This document shows, one piece after another, positions 26,906 to 36,889 of a stretch of 64,000 bases of DNA; within the stretch, counting starts at the first letter, position 1; every line of letters begins with the position of its first letter. The notes beneath the pieces are model-generated. The model was given only the letters and a program-made list of their open reading frames with translations, did no database searches and was not told the origin of the DNA. A program made the translations under genes and the position numbers. This DNA comes from Devosia ginsengisoli (GTDB lineage Bacteria > Pseudomonadota > Alphaproteobacteria > Rhizobiales > Devosiaceae), in the NCBI RefSeq assembly GCF_024707105.1, contig NZ_JANQAJ010000011.1:817488-881487 (forward strand). Reading direction: 5' to 3'.

Positions 26906-28318
26906 TCACCGCTTCATCTCCCATCTGGTCGCACGCTGACCCTGTTCGTCCTTGTAGTCCATCAGCGAGATGCCTTGCTCGGCCAGATCGTTGCGGATGG
27001 CGTCGGCTTTGGCGAAGTCCTTGTTGTTGAGCGCTTCGAGGCGGGCTGATATGGCGGATGCGATGTGGGGCGGTTCTTCCCAGCCGTCGTCGGAGGTGAG
27101 GAGGCTGTCGAGGCCGAAGCCGAGGAAGCGGAGGGTGGCGGCGAGGCAATGTTTGGCATTGCCTTCGTTGCGGTTGGCCTTCTTGGCGATGAAATCGAGG
27201 GCCACCGAGGCGCGGTGGAAGTTGAGGTCGTCGGCCAGTTCGGCGACGACGGAGGCGTCGGGGGCATCGCCATCGTTCACCTCGGCGCCGCGGGCGGCGC
27301 GTTGCCAGTCGGCCAGCTTGGCTTCGGCTTCCTCGAGGCGCCGCACCGAGAAATCGATGGGTTCGCGGTAATGCGTCATCAGCATGGCCAGGCGCAGCAC
27401 ATCGCCGATCCAGGCGCGGCCGCCCATGGCACCAGTTTCCAGCAGATCGTTGATGGTGACGAAATTGCCCAGGCTCTTGCTCATCTTCCGGCCTTCGACC
27501 TGAAGGAAGCCGTTATGCATCCATACATTGGCCATGGCATGGGTGCCGTGGGCGCAGCGGGACTGGGCGATTTCGTTTTCGTGGTGCGGGAAGATGAGGT
27601 CGAGCCCGCCGCCATGAATATCGAAGGTCTGGCCGAGATAGCGCTCGGACATGGCCGAGCATTCGATATGCCAGCCGGGGCGACCGCGGCCCCAGGGGCT
27701 GTCCCAGCCGGGCTCGTTATCGGCGGACTGTTTCCAGAGCACGAAATCGGCGGGGTTCTTCTTGTGGGCCTCGACGGCGATGCGGGCGCCGGCCAGGTTG
27801 TCCTCGAGATTGCGGCCGGAGAGTTGGCCGTAATCGGGCATGGACTTGACGTCGAAGAGCACTTCGCCAGCGGCACTATAGGCGTGGCTGCGCTGGATCA
27901 GGCTGCCGATCAAGGCCTGCATTTCGGCGATATTGTCGGTGGCGCGCGGCTGGATGGTGGGATCGAGCGCGCCCAGGGCCTTGGCGTCGGAGAGGAACTG
28001 GGCCTCGGTCTTTTCCGTCACGCGGCGGATGGCCTCGTTGAGCGGCAGATCGGGGAAATCGCGCAGGGCGCGGGCGTTGATCTTGTCGTCGACGTCGGTG
28101 ATGTTGCGAGCATAGGTGACATGGTCGGCGCCATAGACATGGCGCAGCAGGCGGAACAGCAGGTCAAAGACGATGACCGGGCGGGCATTGCCGATATGGG
28201 CGAAGTCGTAGACCGTCGGGCCGCAGACATACATGCGCACATTGCTGGCATCGAGGGGCGTGAAAGCCTCCTTGCTGCGCGTGAGCGTGTTGTAGAGCGT
28301 GAGCTGCGGCGTGGTCAT
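26906..28318 (-). CDS. cysS: Cysteinyl-tRNA synthetase
   Basis: A 470-residue class I synthetase that charges tRNA-Cys. The HIGH motif is in [16 protein letters not shown], the zinc-site residues in [15 protein letters not shown] and HHENEIAQS, and the KMSKS loop in [14 protein letters not shown]. The C-terminal anticodon-binding region ends [10 protein letters not shown], as in alphaproteobacterial CysRS. The start is the ATG giving [19 protein letters not shown]; seven extra residues from an upstream start are unlikely. Confidence 0.97.
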   Translation of the reverse strand: MTTPQLTLYNTLTRSKEAFTPLDASNVRMYVCGPTVYDFAHIGNARPVIVFDLLFRLLRHVYGADHVTYARNITDVDDKINARALRDFPDLPLNEAIRRVTEKTEAQFLSDAKALGALDPTIQPRATDNIAEMQALIGSLIQRSHAYSAAGEVLFDVKSMPDYGQLSGRNLEDNLAGARIAVEAHKKNPADFVLWKQSADNEPGWDSPWGRGRPGWHIECSAMSERYLGQTFDIHGGGLDLIFPHHENEIAQSRCAHGTHAMANVWMHNGFLQVEGRKMSKSLGNFVTINDLLETGAMGGRAWIGDVLRLAMLMTHYREPIDFSVRRLEEAEAKLADWQRAARGAEVNDGDAPDASVVAELADDLNFHRASVALDFIAKKANRNEGNAKHCLAATLRFLGFGLDSLLTSDDGWEEPPHIASAISARLEALNNKDFAKADAIRNDLAEQGISLMDYKDEQGQRATRWEMKR

Positions 28319-28530
28319 AAGCGTCCGTATCCTGGCCATGCGGAGTTGCGCTGGCGTACGGCTCTTCGGGTATCAGAAAATCAGGATGAAGAAGACCGCG
28401 CCGCCAACCAGTGGTTAGCAGGTAATAATGCAGCGGTTAATCAGAATGATGCCGGTCTTCATGGGCGGAGATTGACCGGAGCGGGGGCGGAAATCAAGTG
28501 CTCAATCGTTTTTGCGGCCTCCACTCGCTC

Positions 28531-28563
28531 GACCTCTTGGTTCGACGGGCTCACCATGAGGTC
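28531..28563. repeat. Short intergenic repeat (TTCGACGGGCTCACCATGAG type)
   Basis: Shares CCTC-TTGGTTCGACGGGCTCACC with the elements near 10131 and 50634; the palindromic left end is degraded here. It lies in the 269-base gap between cysS and the FAH gene, which otherwise shows nothing recognisable. Confidence 0.65.
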
Positions 28564-28587
28564 TCCGGTCGTTTTGTGAGGTGGGTG

Positions 28588-29589
28588 TCAGACCAGCTCG
28601 ACCGTCTGCACCATGTCGCCGAAGGTGGATTGGCCGTCGGGGGAGAGGGCGCCGATGCGGACTACGTCGCCGGGCTTGAGGAAGGGGGTGCGGGCGCGGC
28701 CGTATTTGAGCTTTTCGACGGTGCGGGCCTCGGCGATGCAGGCGAAGCCGATGCCGTCGCGCTTGATGGGAAGGGCTTCGTCGTGCCTGACGGAAATGGT
28801 GCCGCCGCCGATAATGGTGCCTGAGGCGAGCGGGCGGGTGCGGGCGGCTTCGACGATGAGATCGGCGAAATCGAAATGCATGTCGGTGCCGGCATTGGGC
28901 TGACCGTAGAGATTGCCGTTGACCTCGATACGGACGGGCAGATGCAGGCGATTGTCGCGCCAGGCGGTGCCGAGGCTGTCAGGGGTGGCGACGATGGGGG
29001 CAAAGCTGGTGGAGGGCTTGGCATGGAAGAAGCCGAAGCCGTTCTGCAGGTCGTCGGCCACCAGGCGCCGCAGGGAAATGTCGTTGCAGACGGTGACGAG
29101 GCGGATGGCGGATGATGCCTGGGCCTTGGTGGCGGCCATGGGGACCGCACCGATGATGACGGCTGCTTCGGCCTCGAAATCGAGCGCGAGATCGGGATCG
29201 GTGACGCGGATGGGATCGGTGGGGGCGAGAAGCGAATCGGAGCCGCCCTGGTAGAGCAAGGGGCGGGAGGATTGCAGCTCTTCGTCCTTGCTGCCCTTGA
29301 GGGTGCGGACGCGTTCGAGATGGTTGAGATAGCCCGAGCCATCGATCCACTGATAGGCGCGTGGCAGCGGCGCCAGCGCCTGGGCGGGGTCGAAGACCTG
29401 GCCGGCTATGGCACCGGCATCGAGCTGGGCGGCAAGGGCGGAAAGGGCCGGTGCATGGGCGGTCCAGTCATCGAGGGCGGCCTGCAAGGTGGGCGCGATG
29501 CGGGTGGCGGAGACGAAGCGCGTGCTGTCAGCCGAGAGCACGACGAGCTGGCCATCGGGGCGGTTGTTTCTGAGCGTGGCTAGCTTCAT
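28588..29589 (-). CDS. Fumarylacetoacetate hydrolase-family protein
   Basis: This 333-residue hydrolase cleaves C-C bonds in acyl-pyruvate-like intermediates. Recognisable parts are YQWIDGSGYLNHLERVR, DLALDFEAEAAVIIG (metal-binding acidic pair), VCNDISLRRLV and GFFHAKPSTSFAPIVAT, then GTIIGGGTISVRHD and FLKPGDVVRIGA. The layout with an N-terminal cap region matches bacterial FAH-like proteins near the fumarylacetoacetase branch. No homogentisate genes adjoin it, so the substrate is undetermined. The ATG giving MKLATLRNNRPDG is chosen over an upstream start. Confidence 0.9.
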   Translation of the reverse strand: MKLATLRNNRPDGQLVVLSADSTRFVSATRIAPTLQAALDDWTAHAPALSALAAQLDAGAIAGQVFDPAQALAPLPRAYQWIDGSGYLNHLERVRTLKGSKDEELQSSRPLLYQGGSDSLLAPTDPIRVTDPDLALDFEAEAAVIIGAVPMAATKAQASSAIRLVTVCNDISLRRLVADDLQNGFGFFHAKPSTSFAPIVATPDSLGTAWRDNRLHLPVRIEVNGNLYGQPNAGTDMHFDFADLIVEAARTRPLASGTIIGGGTISVRHDEALPIKRDGIGFACIAEARTVEKLKYGRARTPFLKPGDVVRIGALSPDGQSTFGDMVQTVELV

Positions 29590-29689
29590 CGGGGTGCATT
29601 CTCGCAAACGTGTGGCCTGGCAGCGCTACCATGGTCGCCGCACGGGCACTATACTGTTGCAATCGGTCCTAGCGTTGTCTTAAGGGCGG

Positions 29690-30883
29690 GTGAGATGGCG
29701 CGCGGCGCGCCACGGAGAGGATATACCGAGCTTGGGCAGGAACGGCGCGCGCGCCCTGATATTGACGGTGCTGGCTGTCATCTGTGTGTTGCTCGATGTC
29801 AACGTGGCCTATGCGCAGGCAGCGCAATGCCGACAGCTCGAAGCGGCCTTGCGACAGTTCGACGGCAATTCGTCCTATCAGCAGATGGGCGGCAACTCGC
29901 AGGCGGCGCGGCAGGCGCAGCGCGACGTGCAGGCGATGGAAAGCCGCTATGTGCGCGACGGATGCAATGATGCCGCCAAGGCGGGCATTCGCCTGACGCC
30001 GCAGTGCCAGCAGATCGGGCGCGAAGTGCTGCGGCTGCGCGAGGTGGCGGCGGATGTGGCGCGGCAGGTGGACACGGCCAATGCCATCGGGGCCCAGCGC
30101 GAGGCGATCCTGCAGGAAATGGCGCGGTTCGGCTGCGGCACGAACCAGGGGTCGAGCGCGACCTTCACCACCGAGCGGCAGTCGATCTTCGACCGCATTT
30201 TCGGCACGACGTCGGAAGGGGATTTCACCGATGGGCAGATGGTGGATGGCGGCGGCTATTGGGGGTATCAGGGCTATCAGACGGTGCGCACGGTGTGCGT
30301 GCGGCTGAGCGACGGCTATTTCTGGCCGATCAGCTATTCCACCCTGCCCGACTATATCGGCAATGACGCGATGACCTGCCAGCAGAGCTGCCCAACCACG
30401 GCGGTGGAGCTGTATTTCTACGACAATCCGGGCCAGGAGCCCGAGCAGATGCGTAACCAGTATGGGCAGCCCTATACGGCGCTGCCGACCGCGTTCCGCT
30501 ATCGCGACGAACTCGATACCAGCCCGTCGGCGAGCTGCAAGGTGGCTCCGCAGACGGATGGCAAGCTGACCGTGGCGACGCGGATCGACGGATCGACCCG
30601 CACGATGATCGAGGTGGAAGGGGTGACCTTCCCGCTGCCGCTGCGCGACCCGCGCGGGGTGGCGCCGGTGCAGGCGCCGATCGAGGCGCCGCTGGAAACG
30701 GCCACGCTGGTGGATGTGCCCCTGCCCCGCCCGCGGCCGGCTGGCCCCGGCGAAACGCCGGTGACGCGACCGGTTCAGGCGGCGACGGAGACCGAATTGC
30801 GGCTCGTGCAGTTCGGCGACAAGGTGGTCAGGGTAGTCGGTCCAGACACGCCCTACGCCCAGCCAACGGGAGCAGGGACTTAA
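29690..30883 (+). CDS. DUF2865 family exported protein
   Basis: A protein of up to 397 residues with an N-terminal hydrophobic signal segment (ALILTVLAVICVLLDVNVAYAQ), cysteine-containing helices, and the DUF2865 core VRTVCVRLSDGYFWPISYST with TCQQSCPTTAVELYFYDNPG. The tail is Pro-rich. Function is unknown; the family is restricted to Hyphomicrobiales relatives and is probably periplasmic. The GTG at 29690 is used; TTG at 29732 behind GGAGAGG is an alternative that gives a more compact signal peptide. Its last 56 bases overlap gltX tail to tail. Confidence 0.85.
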   Translation: MRWRAARHGEDIPSLGRNGARALILTVLAVICVLLDVNVAYAQAAQCRQLEAALRQFDGNSSYQQMGGNSQAARQAQRDVQAMESRYVRDGCNDAAKAGIRLTPQCQQIGREVLRLREVAADVARQVDTANAIGAQREAILQEMARFGCGTNQGSSATFTTERQSIFDRIFGTTSEGDFTDGQMVDGGGYWGYQGYQTVRTVCVRLSDGYFWPISYSTLPDYIGNDAMTCQQSCPTTAVELYFYDNPGQEPEQMRNQYGQPYTALPTAFRYRDELDTSPSASCKVAPQTDGKLTVATRIDGSTRTMIEVEGVTFPLPLRDPRGVAPVQAPIEAPLETATLVDVPLPRPRPAGPGETPVTRPVQAATETELRLVQFGDKVVRVVGPDTPYAQPTGAGT

Positions 30884-32153
30884 GCTCGGGGCCGTCGTGA
30901 CGGCCGGTCAGCACCAGGCGCAGCGGCAGGAACAGGGCCTTGCCCTTGCGGCCGGTGGCGGATTTGAGCGCGTCGGTCCACTGGCTCCAGGTGGTTTCGT
31001 CCCACGGCTCCGGCGGTAGCATCGCCTTGGCGAGGGCGAGGAAATCGCGGTCCTCATCGGCTATGACCGGCTCAATGGGGCCGGTGACGAGTTTTGCCCA
31101 TTCGGCGATATCGGCGAATTTTCGCAGGTTGTCGCGCAGCAGCAGCCACATGGCCTCGCCTTCGAGGCCGAGGGCGGAAAGCCGCGCGGCAGCGCCTTCA
31201 TAGGGCAAGGCGTGCAGCAGGCGGGCGTTGAGGCTGTCGAGTTCGGCGGGATCGAAGCGGGCGGCGCCGTGGGAAATCATGGAGAAATCGAGCCGGTTGG
31301 CGATTTCGTCCAGGGTTTCGTAGGTCTCGACGGGGAGGCTCGTGCCGGTGAGGCTGGCCATGATGGCTATCGCCATGGGCTCGTAGCCCTCGTCGCGGAA
31401 ATCGCTGATGGACTGGGAGCCCAGGCGCTTGGAGAAGCCCTGCCCTTCGGCGTCAGTCAGCAGATTGTGGTGGCCGAAGGTGGGGACGGCGCCGCCCAGG
31501 GCCTCGAAGATCTCGATCTGGGTGCCGGTATTGGAGACGTGGTCCTCGCCGCGGATGACATGGGTGATGCCGAGGTCGATATCGTCCACCACCGAGGGGA
31601 GCGTATAGAGGTAGGAACCGTCTTCGCGCACCAGCACCGGATCGGACATGGAGACGGTGTTGACGGTCTGGGGGCCTTTGATGAGGTCGTCGAAATGGAC
31701 GGGGCGGCCGTCGAGCTTGAAGCGCCAGTGGGGCTTGCGGCCTTCGGCTTCGAGGTGGGCGCGGTCTTCGGCGGTGAGGCTGAGGGCTGATCGGTCGTAG
31801 ATGGGGGGCTTGTTGAGCAGGCGGGCCCGGGCGCGTTTGCGGTCCAGCTCTTCCTCGGTCTCGTAGCAGGGGTAGAGGCGGCCGGCGGCGATCAGGCGGG
31901 TACGGGCGGCATCGTAGAGGGTGGTGCGGTCGGACTGGCGCACCAGGAGGTCGGGCGTGATGCCGAGCCAGGCCAGATCGCGTTCTATGCCGTCGGCAAA
32001 TTCGCGGGTGGAGCGAGCATGGTCGGTGTCGTCCATGCGCAGGATGTATTTGCCGCCATGGCGGCGGGCATAGAACCAGTTGAGCAAAGCCGGACGGGCA
32101 TTGCCGAGATGGATGCGGCCGGTGGGGGACGGCGCCCAGCGAACAACAGTCAT
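30828..32153 (-). CDS. gltX: Glutamyl-tRNA synthetase
   Basis: A 441-residue class I synthetase charging tRNA-Glu (and probably tRNA-Gln for later amidation). The HIGH motif appears as RIHLGNARPALLNW, the KMSKS loop as FSKRLGSQSI, and GEDHVSNTGTQIEIFEALG lies between. The C-terminal helical anticodon-binding domain is present, which excludes a GluQ-type short enzyme. Its start overlaps the nadE stop (ATGA). Many Hyphomicrobiales carry two gltX genes; this is the shorter type. Confidence 0.95.
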   Translation of the reverse strand: MTVVRWAPSPTGRIHLGNARPALLNWFYARRHGGKYILRMDDTDHARSTREFADGIERDLAWLGITPDLLVRQSDRTTLYDAARTRLIAAGRLYPCYETEEELDRKRARARLLNKPPIYDRSALSLTAEDRAHLEAEGRKPHWRFKLDGRPVHFDDLIKGPQTVNTVSMSDPVLVREDGSYLYTLPSVVDDIDLGITHVIRGEDHVSNTGTQIEIFEALGGAVPTFGHHNLLTDAEGQGFSKRLGSQSISDFRDEGYEPMAIAIMASLTGTSLPVETYETLDEIANRLDFSMISHGAARFDPAELDSLNARLLHALPYEGAAARLSALGLEGEAMWLLLRDNLRKFADIAEWAKLVTGPIEPVIADEDRDFLALAKAMLPPEPWDETTWSQWTDALKSATGRKGKALFLPLRLVLTGRHDGPELKSLLPLAGRRACLDRLP

Positions 32154-33817
32154 CCGATCACCCGATCCGTGTAGCCATTGGTGATGGGGTAGCGGCGGCC
32201 GAGGCCGAAGGCCTTTACCGTGAGCTTGGGACCCGGCGCGGCCTGGCGGCGCTTGTATTCGGCGATGTTGAGCAGGCGTTCGATGCGCTCGACCAAAGCC
32301 TGATCGTGGCCCTGGGCGACGATTTCGGCGATGGACAGTTCGTCTTCGACCAGCCCGGTGAGGATGGCGTCGAGCACCGGATAGGGCGGCAGGCTGTCCT
32401 GATCGGTCTGGTCGGGGCGCAGTTCGGCCGATGGGGCCTTGGCAATGATGGAATTGGGGATGACCTCGCCGGATGGGCCGAGGCAGTCGCCGGGGACGTG
32501 GCTGTTGCGCCAGGCGGCCAGGCGATAGACCTCCATCTTGAACATGTCCTTGAGCGGATTGTAGCCGCCATTCATGTCGCCATAGATGGTGGCGTAGCCG
32601 ACGCCCATTTCGGACTTGTTGCCGGTGGTGAGCGGAAGGGAGCCGAGCTTGTTGGAAACGGCCATCATCAGCAATCCGCGCATGCGTGACTGGATGTTTT
32701 CCTCGGTCAAATCCAGCGGGCGATCGCCGAAAATGGGCGCGAGGTTAGCCAGTGCGCTGTCGACAGGGTCCTGGATGGAGACCACGTCGTAGCGAACGCC
32801 CAAGCGCTCGGCGCAATCTCTGGCATCCTTGATGCTCTCTTCGGACGTGTACTGATAGGGCTGCATGATGCAGTGGACATTATCCGCGCCGAGGGCGTCA
32901 ACGGCCATGGCCGCGACGACGGCGCTATCGATACCGCCCGAAAGGTTGAGGACAGCCTGCTTGAAGCCGTTCTTGCGGGCATAGTCGCGCAGGCCGAGGA
33001 CGCAGGCGAGCCAGGGAGCTTCGTCGGTGGTCGTCAATTCGGTGATCTCGCCGCTGGCGCAGGTCCAGCCATTGTCGCCGCGGGTCCAGTCGGAGACGAT
33101 GAAATCACTCTCGAAGGACTTGCCCTGGAAGACGAGCTTGTTGCCCGGCTCCATGCCGAAGGAAGCGCCGTCGAAGACCAGTTCGTCCTGGCCGCCGACC
33201 TGGTTGAGATAGAGCATGGGCACATCGTCTTCGGCGGTACGGGCGCGGACCAGATCCTTGCGGACATGCTGCTTGTCGGTCCAGTAGGGTGAGCCGTTGG
33301 GGCAGAGCATGATCTCGGCGCCGCGCATGGCGAGGTGTTCGCAGACCGAGGGGTGCCAGATATCCTCGCAGATGGGGATGCCGATGGGCACGCCCTTGAT
33401 GGTCACCGGATCGGCCAGCGGGCCGGCGACGAAATAGCGCTTCTCGTAGAAGACGTCGGAATTGGGCAATTCGCGCTTGAACCTGATAGCGATGATCTGG
33501 CCGTTTTCGGCGACGAGGACCGCATTGTGGAGGCCGGTCTTTTCGAGCCAGACGGTGGGCAGGACGAGGACGACGTCGGTGCCTGCGGTATCGGCTACGA
33601 GGTCGCGGGCGGCCTGCATGGCATCGGCGACGAATTTGGGCTTGAACAGCAGGTCGTCGGGGAAATAGCCGGTGAGGAACAGCTCGGACAGCATGAGAAT
33701 GTCGGCTCTGGCAGCGACGGCATCGGCAAGCGCGGTACGGGCCAGCGCCAGATTGCCGGCGATATCGCCAACCTTGGGATTGAGCTGGGCGAGCGCAATG
33801 CGGAGGCGGTCTGTCAC
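32150..33817 (-). CDS. nadE: Glutamine-dependent NAD+ synthetase
   Basis: This 555-residue two-domain enzyme makes NAD+ from deamido-NAD+ with ATP and glutamine. The N-terminal nitrilase-type amidase domain shows LSELFLTGYFPDDLL (Glu), FKRELPNSDVFYEKRYF (Lys) and PIGIPICEDIWHPSVCE (Cys). The synthetase domain has the ATP loop NLSGGIDSAVVAAMAVDALG, and TTGNKSEMGVGYATIYGDM. It is co-translated with gltX. With nadC in the same window, two steps of NAD synthesis are covered. Confidence 0.97.
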   Translation of the reverse strand: MTDRLRIALAQLNPKVGDIAGNLALARTALADAVAARADILMLSELFLTGYFPDDLLFKPKFVADAMQAARDLVADTAGTDVVLVLPTVWLEKTGLHNAVLVAENGQIIAIRFKRELPNSDVFYEKRYFVAGPLADPVTIKGVPIGIPICEDIWHPSVCEHLAMRGAEIMLCPNGSPYWTDKQHVRKDLVRARTAEDDVPMLYLNQVGGQDELVFDGASFGMEPGNKLVFQGKSFESDFIVSDWTRGDNGWTCASGEITELTTTDEAPWLACVLGLRDYARKNGFKQAVLNLSGGIDSAVVAAMAVDALGADNVHCIMQPYQYTSEESIKDARDCAERLGVRYDVVSIQDPVDSALANLAPIFGDRPLDLTEENIQSRMRGLLMMAVSNKLGSLPLTTGNKSEMGVGYATIYGDMNGGYNPLKDMFKMEVYRLAAWRNSHVPGDCLGPSGEVIPNSIIAKAPSAELRPDQTDQDSLPPYPVLDAILTGLVEDELSIAEIVAQGHDQALVERIERLLNIAEYKRRQAAPGPKLTVKAFGLGRRYPITNGYTDRVIG

Positions 33818-34005
33818 GGGGCTGGCCTAATGTGGTGGGCGGAACTACGCGCCTGCCAATAGCATCGGGATGAGCGATGAGCCATAGGGGTCAGCGGCGG
33901 GCCGTCGTTTTGAGGGCTGCCTGCTGACCGCCACGCTCTTCCTGACAGGGAAGTGTCACTCGGCCACCCCTCTCCCATGCTTCAATGCTCGTTGAGAACC
34001 CGGCG

Positions 34006-34054
34006 CCCCCTCATCCGCCCTTCGGGCACCTTCTCCCACGAGGGGGAGAAGGGG
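34006..34054. repeat. Single arm of the GC-rich intergenic repeat
   Basis: CCCCCTCATCCGCCCTTCGG through GGGGGAGAAGGGG is almost identical to the left arm at 26759-26805 with one added G. It lies 33 bases after the end of the outer-membrane protein gene, and could act as its transcript end. The rest of the gap back to 33818 shows no gene. Confidence 0.8.
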
Positions 34055-34087
34055 AAGGAGCCGATGGAGCCGTGCAATTCCGACGCG

Positions 34088-35050
34088 CTAGAACTTGCCG
34101 GTGAGTTCGGCGCGGAGTCCGTAGCGGAAGAGCGAGGCGTAGGTGGAGGGCAATGTCATGGTGGGCACGGCGACGCCACCAGCGGTGCCGTTGAAGACAG
34201 CATCGAGGTTGCCCTCGAGATACCAGGCGCGGCCGCCAACGCGCAGAGCCAGGTTTTCCGTGGGATGGAAACCCGCCATGGCTTCGAGCATGACGCCTTG
34301 CCCCCGGCCGCTCAGCGTGGTCTGGGCGTTTTCATAAACGGGCACACCAACACCGGGGAAGTTGAAGCCGCCGGGGGCGCTGCCGCCCAGGGCGCCGGAG
34401 ACATGGGCATAGGGGATCCAGGCCGCTTCGGCCTGGATGTCGAACATTTCGAACTCGGCCGTGCCCTTGACGCCAAGGCGCAGCGCGTGGATGTCGAAAT
34501 CGTCGCGGGCCTCGCCCAATGTCGCGGGATTGCCGCCGATGGCATATTGGCCGGTGCCGATATCGGGGGCGTCTTTCCAGTATTGATAGCCGACAAGGGC
34601 GCCGGCGGCGAAGCCTTCGGTCATGGTGCCGAAGGGCAGCCAGCCGAAATCGGCCCCGGCATAGCCGATACGGGACGACGTACCGATGGCGCCAGAACCG
34701 GCGGGCGAAATGTCGTAGGTGCCGGACGTGTGGAAACCGATGCCGCCGCGGGCGGCGACATAGGTCTGGGTCGAGAGGTCTTCGATCTTGCCGTGCAGTT
34801 CGCCGATATGGGTCTGGTCGCGGACACTGAGGTCGACGGGACCGAAAGCGGAGCTGAAGCCGGCATTCTGCCCGCCCCAGGAATACCAGTAGGCGGTGCC
34901 GAATTCGAAGCGGATCGAGTCGTCGGGCTGTTCCCAGGTGTTGGGATAGGCGGGGCGCAGATCGGGGGGCGCAAAATAGTCGGCGGCCAAAGCGGGGGCC
35001 GCCAGGCAAAGCGCCAGCATGGCCACGGCGCCTTGAAGGGAGCGCTTCAT
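34088..35050 (-). CDS. Outer-membrane beta-barrel protein
   Basis: A 320-residue exported protein: a signal peptide (MKRSLQGAVAMLALCLAAPA, cleaved after ALAA), then alternating amphipathic strands and a terminal phenylalanine (LFRYGLRAELTGKF), the mark for insertion into the outer membrane. It looks like an OmpA/Omp25-type 8- to 12-stranded barrel; the exact family is not clear. GGAGGATACG precedes the ATG at 35050. A longer reading to 35335 is rejected because it lacks a signal peptide. It is a single-gene unit. Confidence 0.85.
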   Translation of the reverse strand: MKRSLQGAVAMLALCLAAPALAADYFAPPDLRPAYPNTWEQPDDSIRFEFGTAYWYSWGGQNAGFSSAFGPVDLSVRDQTHIGELHGKIEDLSTQTYVAARGGIGFHTSGTYDISPAGSGAIGTSSRIGYAGADFGWLPFGTMTEGFAAGALVGYQYWKDAPDIGTGQYAIGGNPATLGEARDDFDIHALRLGVKGTAEFEMFDIQAEAAWIPYAHVSGALGGSAPGGFNFPGVGVPVYENAQTTLSGRGQGVMLEAMAGFHPTENLALRVGGRAWYLEGNLDAVFNGTAGGVAVPTMTLPSTYASLFRYGLRAELTGKF

Positions 35051-35275
35051 CGTATCCTCCGGGATCGGTGCCCCCGCATGGGGTGTCCCGCGTTTATCAA
35101 ACATTAGGGTTAAGTTTCCGCTAAGCGGGAAACGCCAGATGATTGGGACTTTGGTAACCCCAGGCGCGCAGAGTTGATCGGAAGGCGCCCGAATATGCGC
35201 CTGCGCGGGCAACTGACACCGCATTGGGGAGTTGCCCCCGAGCCAGAAGGCGTTGTGCGACCAAGAGTTAGTGTG

Positions 35276-35701
35276 ATGAAGCGGAAAATATTGGTGGTCG
35301 AGGACGAGATTTTCGTCGCTACCGAAATCGAACATGTGATCGAGGAGATGGGGTTCACCGCGGTCGGGATCGCGGCGGATGAACGCTCTGCGCTGTCGCT
35401 AGCGGCGCAGGCCGACGTGGCGCTGGTCGACCTCAATCTGCAGGATGGCCCCACCGGTATTCGGATCGGCCATATCCTGGCGCAGGCGCATGGCGTGACC
35501 GTGCTGTTCATGACCGCCAATCCGTCACAACTGGGCGATGGCGTGCCGGGCACGGTGGGCGTATTGCCCAAGCCGGTGACCGACCGCGACCTGCGGGCCG
35601 CCGTGGCCTATGCCGTGGCGCGGCACGACGCGACCGAAGCTACCCCGCCGCCGCGGCTCAAGCTGTTCAACGGGCAGAAGGTGGCAGGCGTCGCGAACTG
35701 A
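35276..35701 (+). CDS. Single-domain response regulator
   Basis: This 141-residue receiver domain has the acidic pair at residues 10-11 (LVVEDEIF), the phospho-acceptor Asp52 (VALVDLNLQDG), the switch Thr in VLFMTANPS and the conserved lysine in GVLPKPV. No output domain follows, so it signals by protein contacts. It is convergent with an HWE kinase whose stop lies six bases away, which makes them a likely pair. The start is the ATG at 35276. Confidence 0.9.
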   Translation: MKRKILVVEDEIFVATEIEHVIEEMGFTAVGIAADERSALSLAAQADVALVDLNLQDGPTGIRIGHILAQAHGVTVLFMTANPSQLGDGVPGTVGVLPKPVTDRDLRAAVAYAVARHDATEATPPPRLKLFNGQKVAGVAN

Positions 35702-35707
35702 TCGCGA

Positions 35708-36838
35708 TCAGGACTGCAGCCGGCCGGAGCGCTGCAATGCATCGACAGGAAGGTCGATCTCGACCCGTAGCCCGTCCGGTTCCCATATCCGCTCCAGGCG
35801 CCCGCGCAACTGGCCCTCGATGCTGAGGGTGATGAGACGCGAGCCGAAGCCGCTCAGCTCGGCATCGCCCGATACCGGCGGGCCGCCGACTTCCTTCCAG
35901 GTCAGGTGATAGTCATCGCCGTTGCCATGGCCGGTGAGGCTCACCCTGCCCTCTGATGTGGACAAGGCGCCGTATTTGGCGGCGTTGGTGCTCAATTCGT
36001 GGAACAGCAGCGCCAGTGGCGTGGCGGCGCCATCGTCAATGGTCGCATCCTCGCCATGGAAAAGGATGCGATCCTCCCCGTCATGCCGGTAGGGCAGCAT
36101 CAGGCGTTCGATCAGTGAGCGGAGCGAGTCCTGGTTATCGGGCGGGTGGGAGCCATGGCTGTGCGGCCGGACGAAATCATGCGCCTCACCCAGGGCATAG
36201 ATACGCTGGCGCAGTTCCTCGGCGAAGCTCTTGACCTCGGGCCGGCTGCGGGCAGAGAGACTGACGATGCCGGTCAGCACCGCGAAGATGTTCTTGATGC
36301 GGTGGCTGAGCTCCTGTGAGACCAGTTCACGCTCCTCGGCCAAAAGGAAGCGGTTGGTGGTTTCATGCACCATGCAGAGCGTCCCCATCGGCATGCCGGC
36401 CTCGTTGAGAACCGGGCTGTAATGGAGATCCATCCAGCCGGATTCGAGCCGTCCGTGCCGATCGAGCACCAGTTCCTGATCGCGCAGGGTCAGGGATTCG
36501 CCGCGCAGGCCCATCGCCACCTTGTGGCGGTTGAACTCGGCGATCTCGGGCCAGGCTTCGGCAACCGGCAGGCCGAAAATGGCGGGGTGACGGTTGCCGG
36601 CAAATTCGGCATAGGCCTGATTGTAAACCAGAATGCCGTCGGGCCCGATCAGCATGACCATGGGGGTGGAGGCCGCCATCATGACGCGAACGGCGCCCTT
36701 GAGGCTCTCCGGCCAGGCCGGAATGAGGCCAAGGGGATTGGCCGCCCAATCGAAGTCATTGAGCAGCTTTAGCGTAGAATCCTGCTCAAGGCGTTGCCGC
36801 GTCTCGGGGCTGGCGCTGGGAAACAGGGACCTGGGCAT
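35708..36838 (-). CDS. PAS-domain HWE-family sensor histidine kinase
   Basis: A 376-residue soluble kinase. Residues about 25-165 form a PAS sensor (FDWAANPLGLIPAWPESL to GTLCMVHETTNRF). The phospho-acceptor segment is ELSHRIKNIFAVLTGIVSLSAR and the ATPase contains the HWE-type LFHELSTNAAKYGALSTSEG. HWE kinases are common in Rhizobiales in light and general-stress sensing. There is no membrane segment, so the signal is cytoplasmic. It probably phosphorylates the adjacent convergent response regulator. Confidence 0.92.
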   Translation of the reverse strand: MPRSLFPSASPETRQRLEQDSTLKLLNDFDWAANPLGLIPAWPESLKGAVRVMMAASTPMVMLIGPDGILVYNQAYAEFAGNRHPAIFGLPVAEAWPEIAEFNRHKVAMGLRGESLTLRDQELVLDRHGRLESGWMDLHYSPVLNEAGMPMGTLCMVHETTNRFLLAEERELVSQELSHRIKNIFAVLTGIVSLSARSRPEVKSFAEELRQRIYALGEAHDFVRPHSHGSHPPDNQDSLRSLIERLMLPYRHDGEDRILFHGEDATIDDGAATPLALLFHELSTNAAKYGALSTSEGRVSLTGHGNGDDYHLTWKEVGGPPVSGDAELSGFGSRLITLSIEGQLRGRLERIWEPDGLRVEIDLPVDALQRSGRLQS

Positions 36839-36889
36839 AAGCAGCTTTCATGACGACCTGGTGGAGGCACGAAAGCCCTAGCATATTAA

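Noticed and set aside
26403..27149. Longer DUF559 protein starting inside cysS
   Set aside because: The upstream part is the shadow of cysS and the inverted repeat; only the last about 110 codons match the family.
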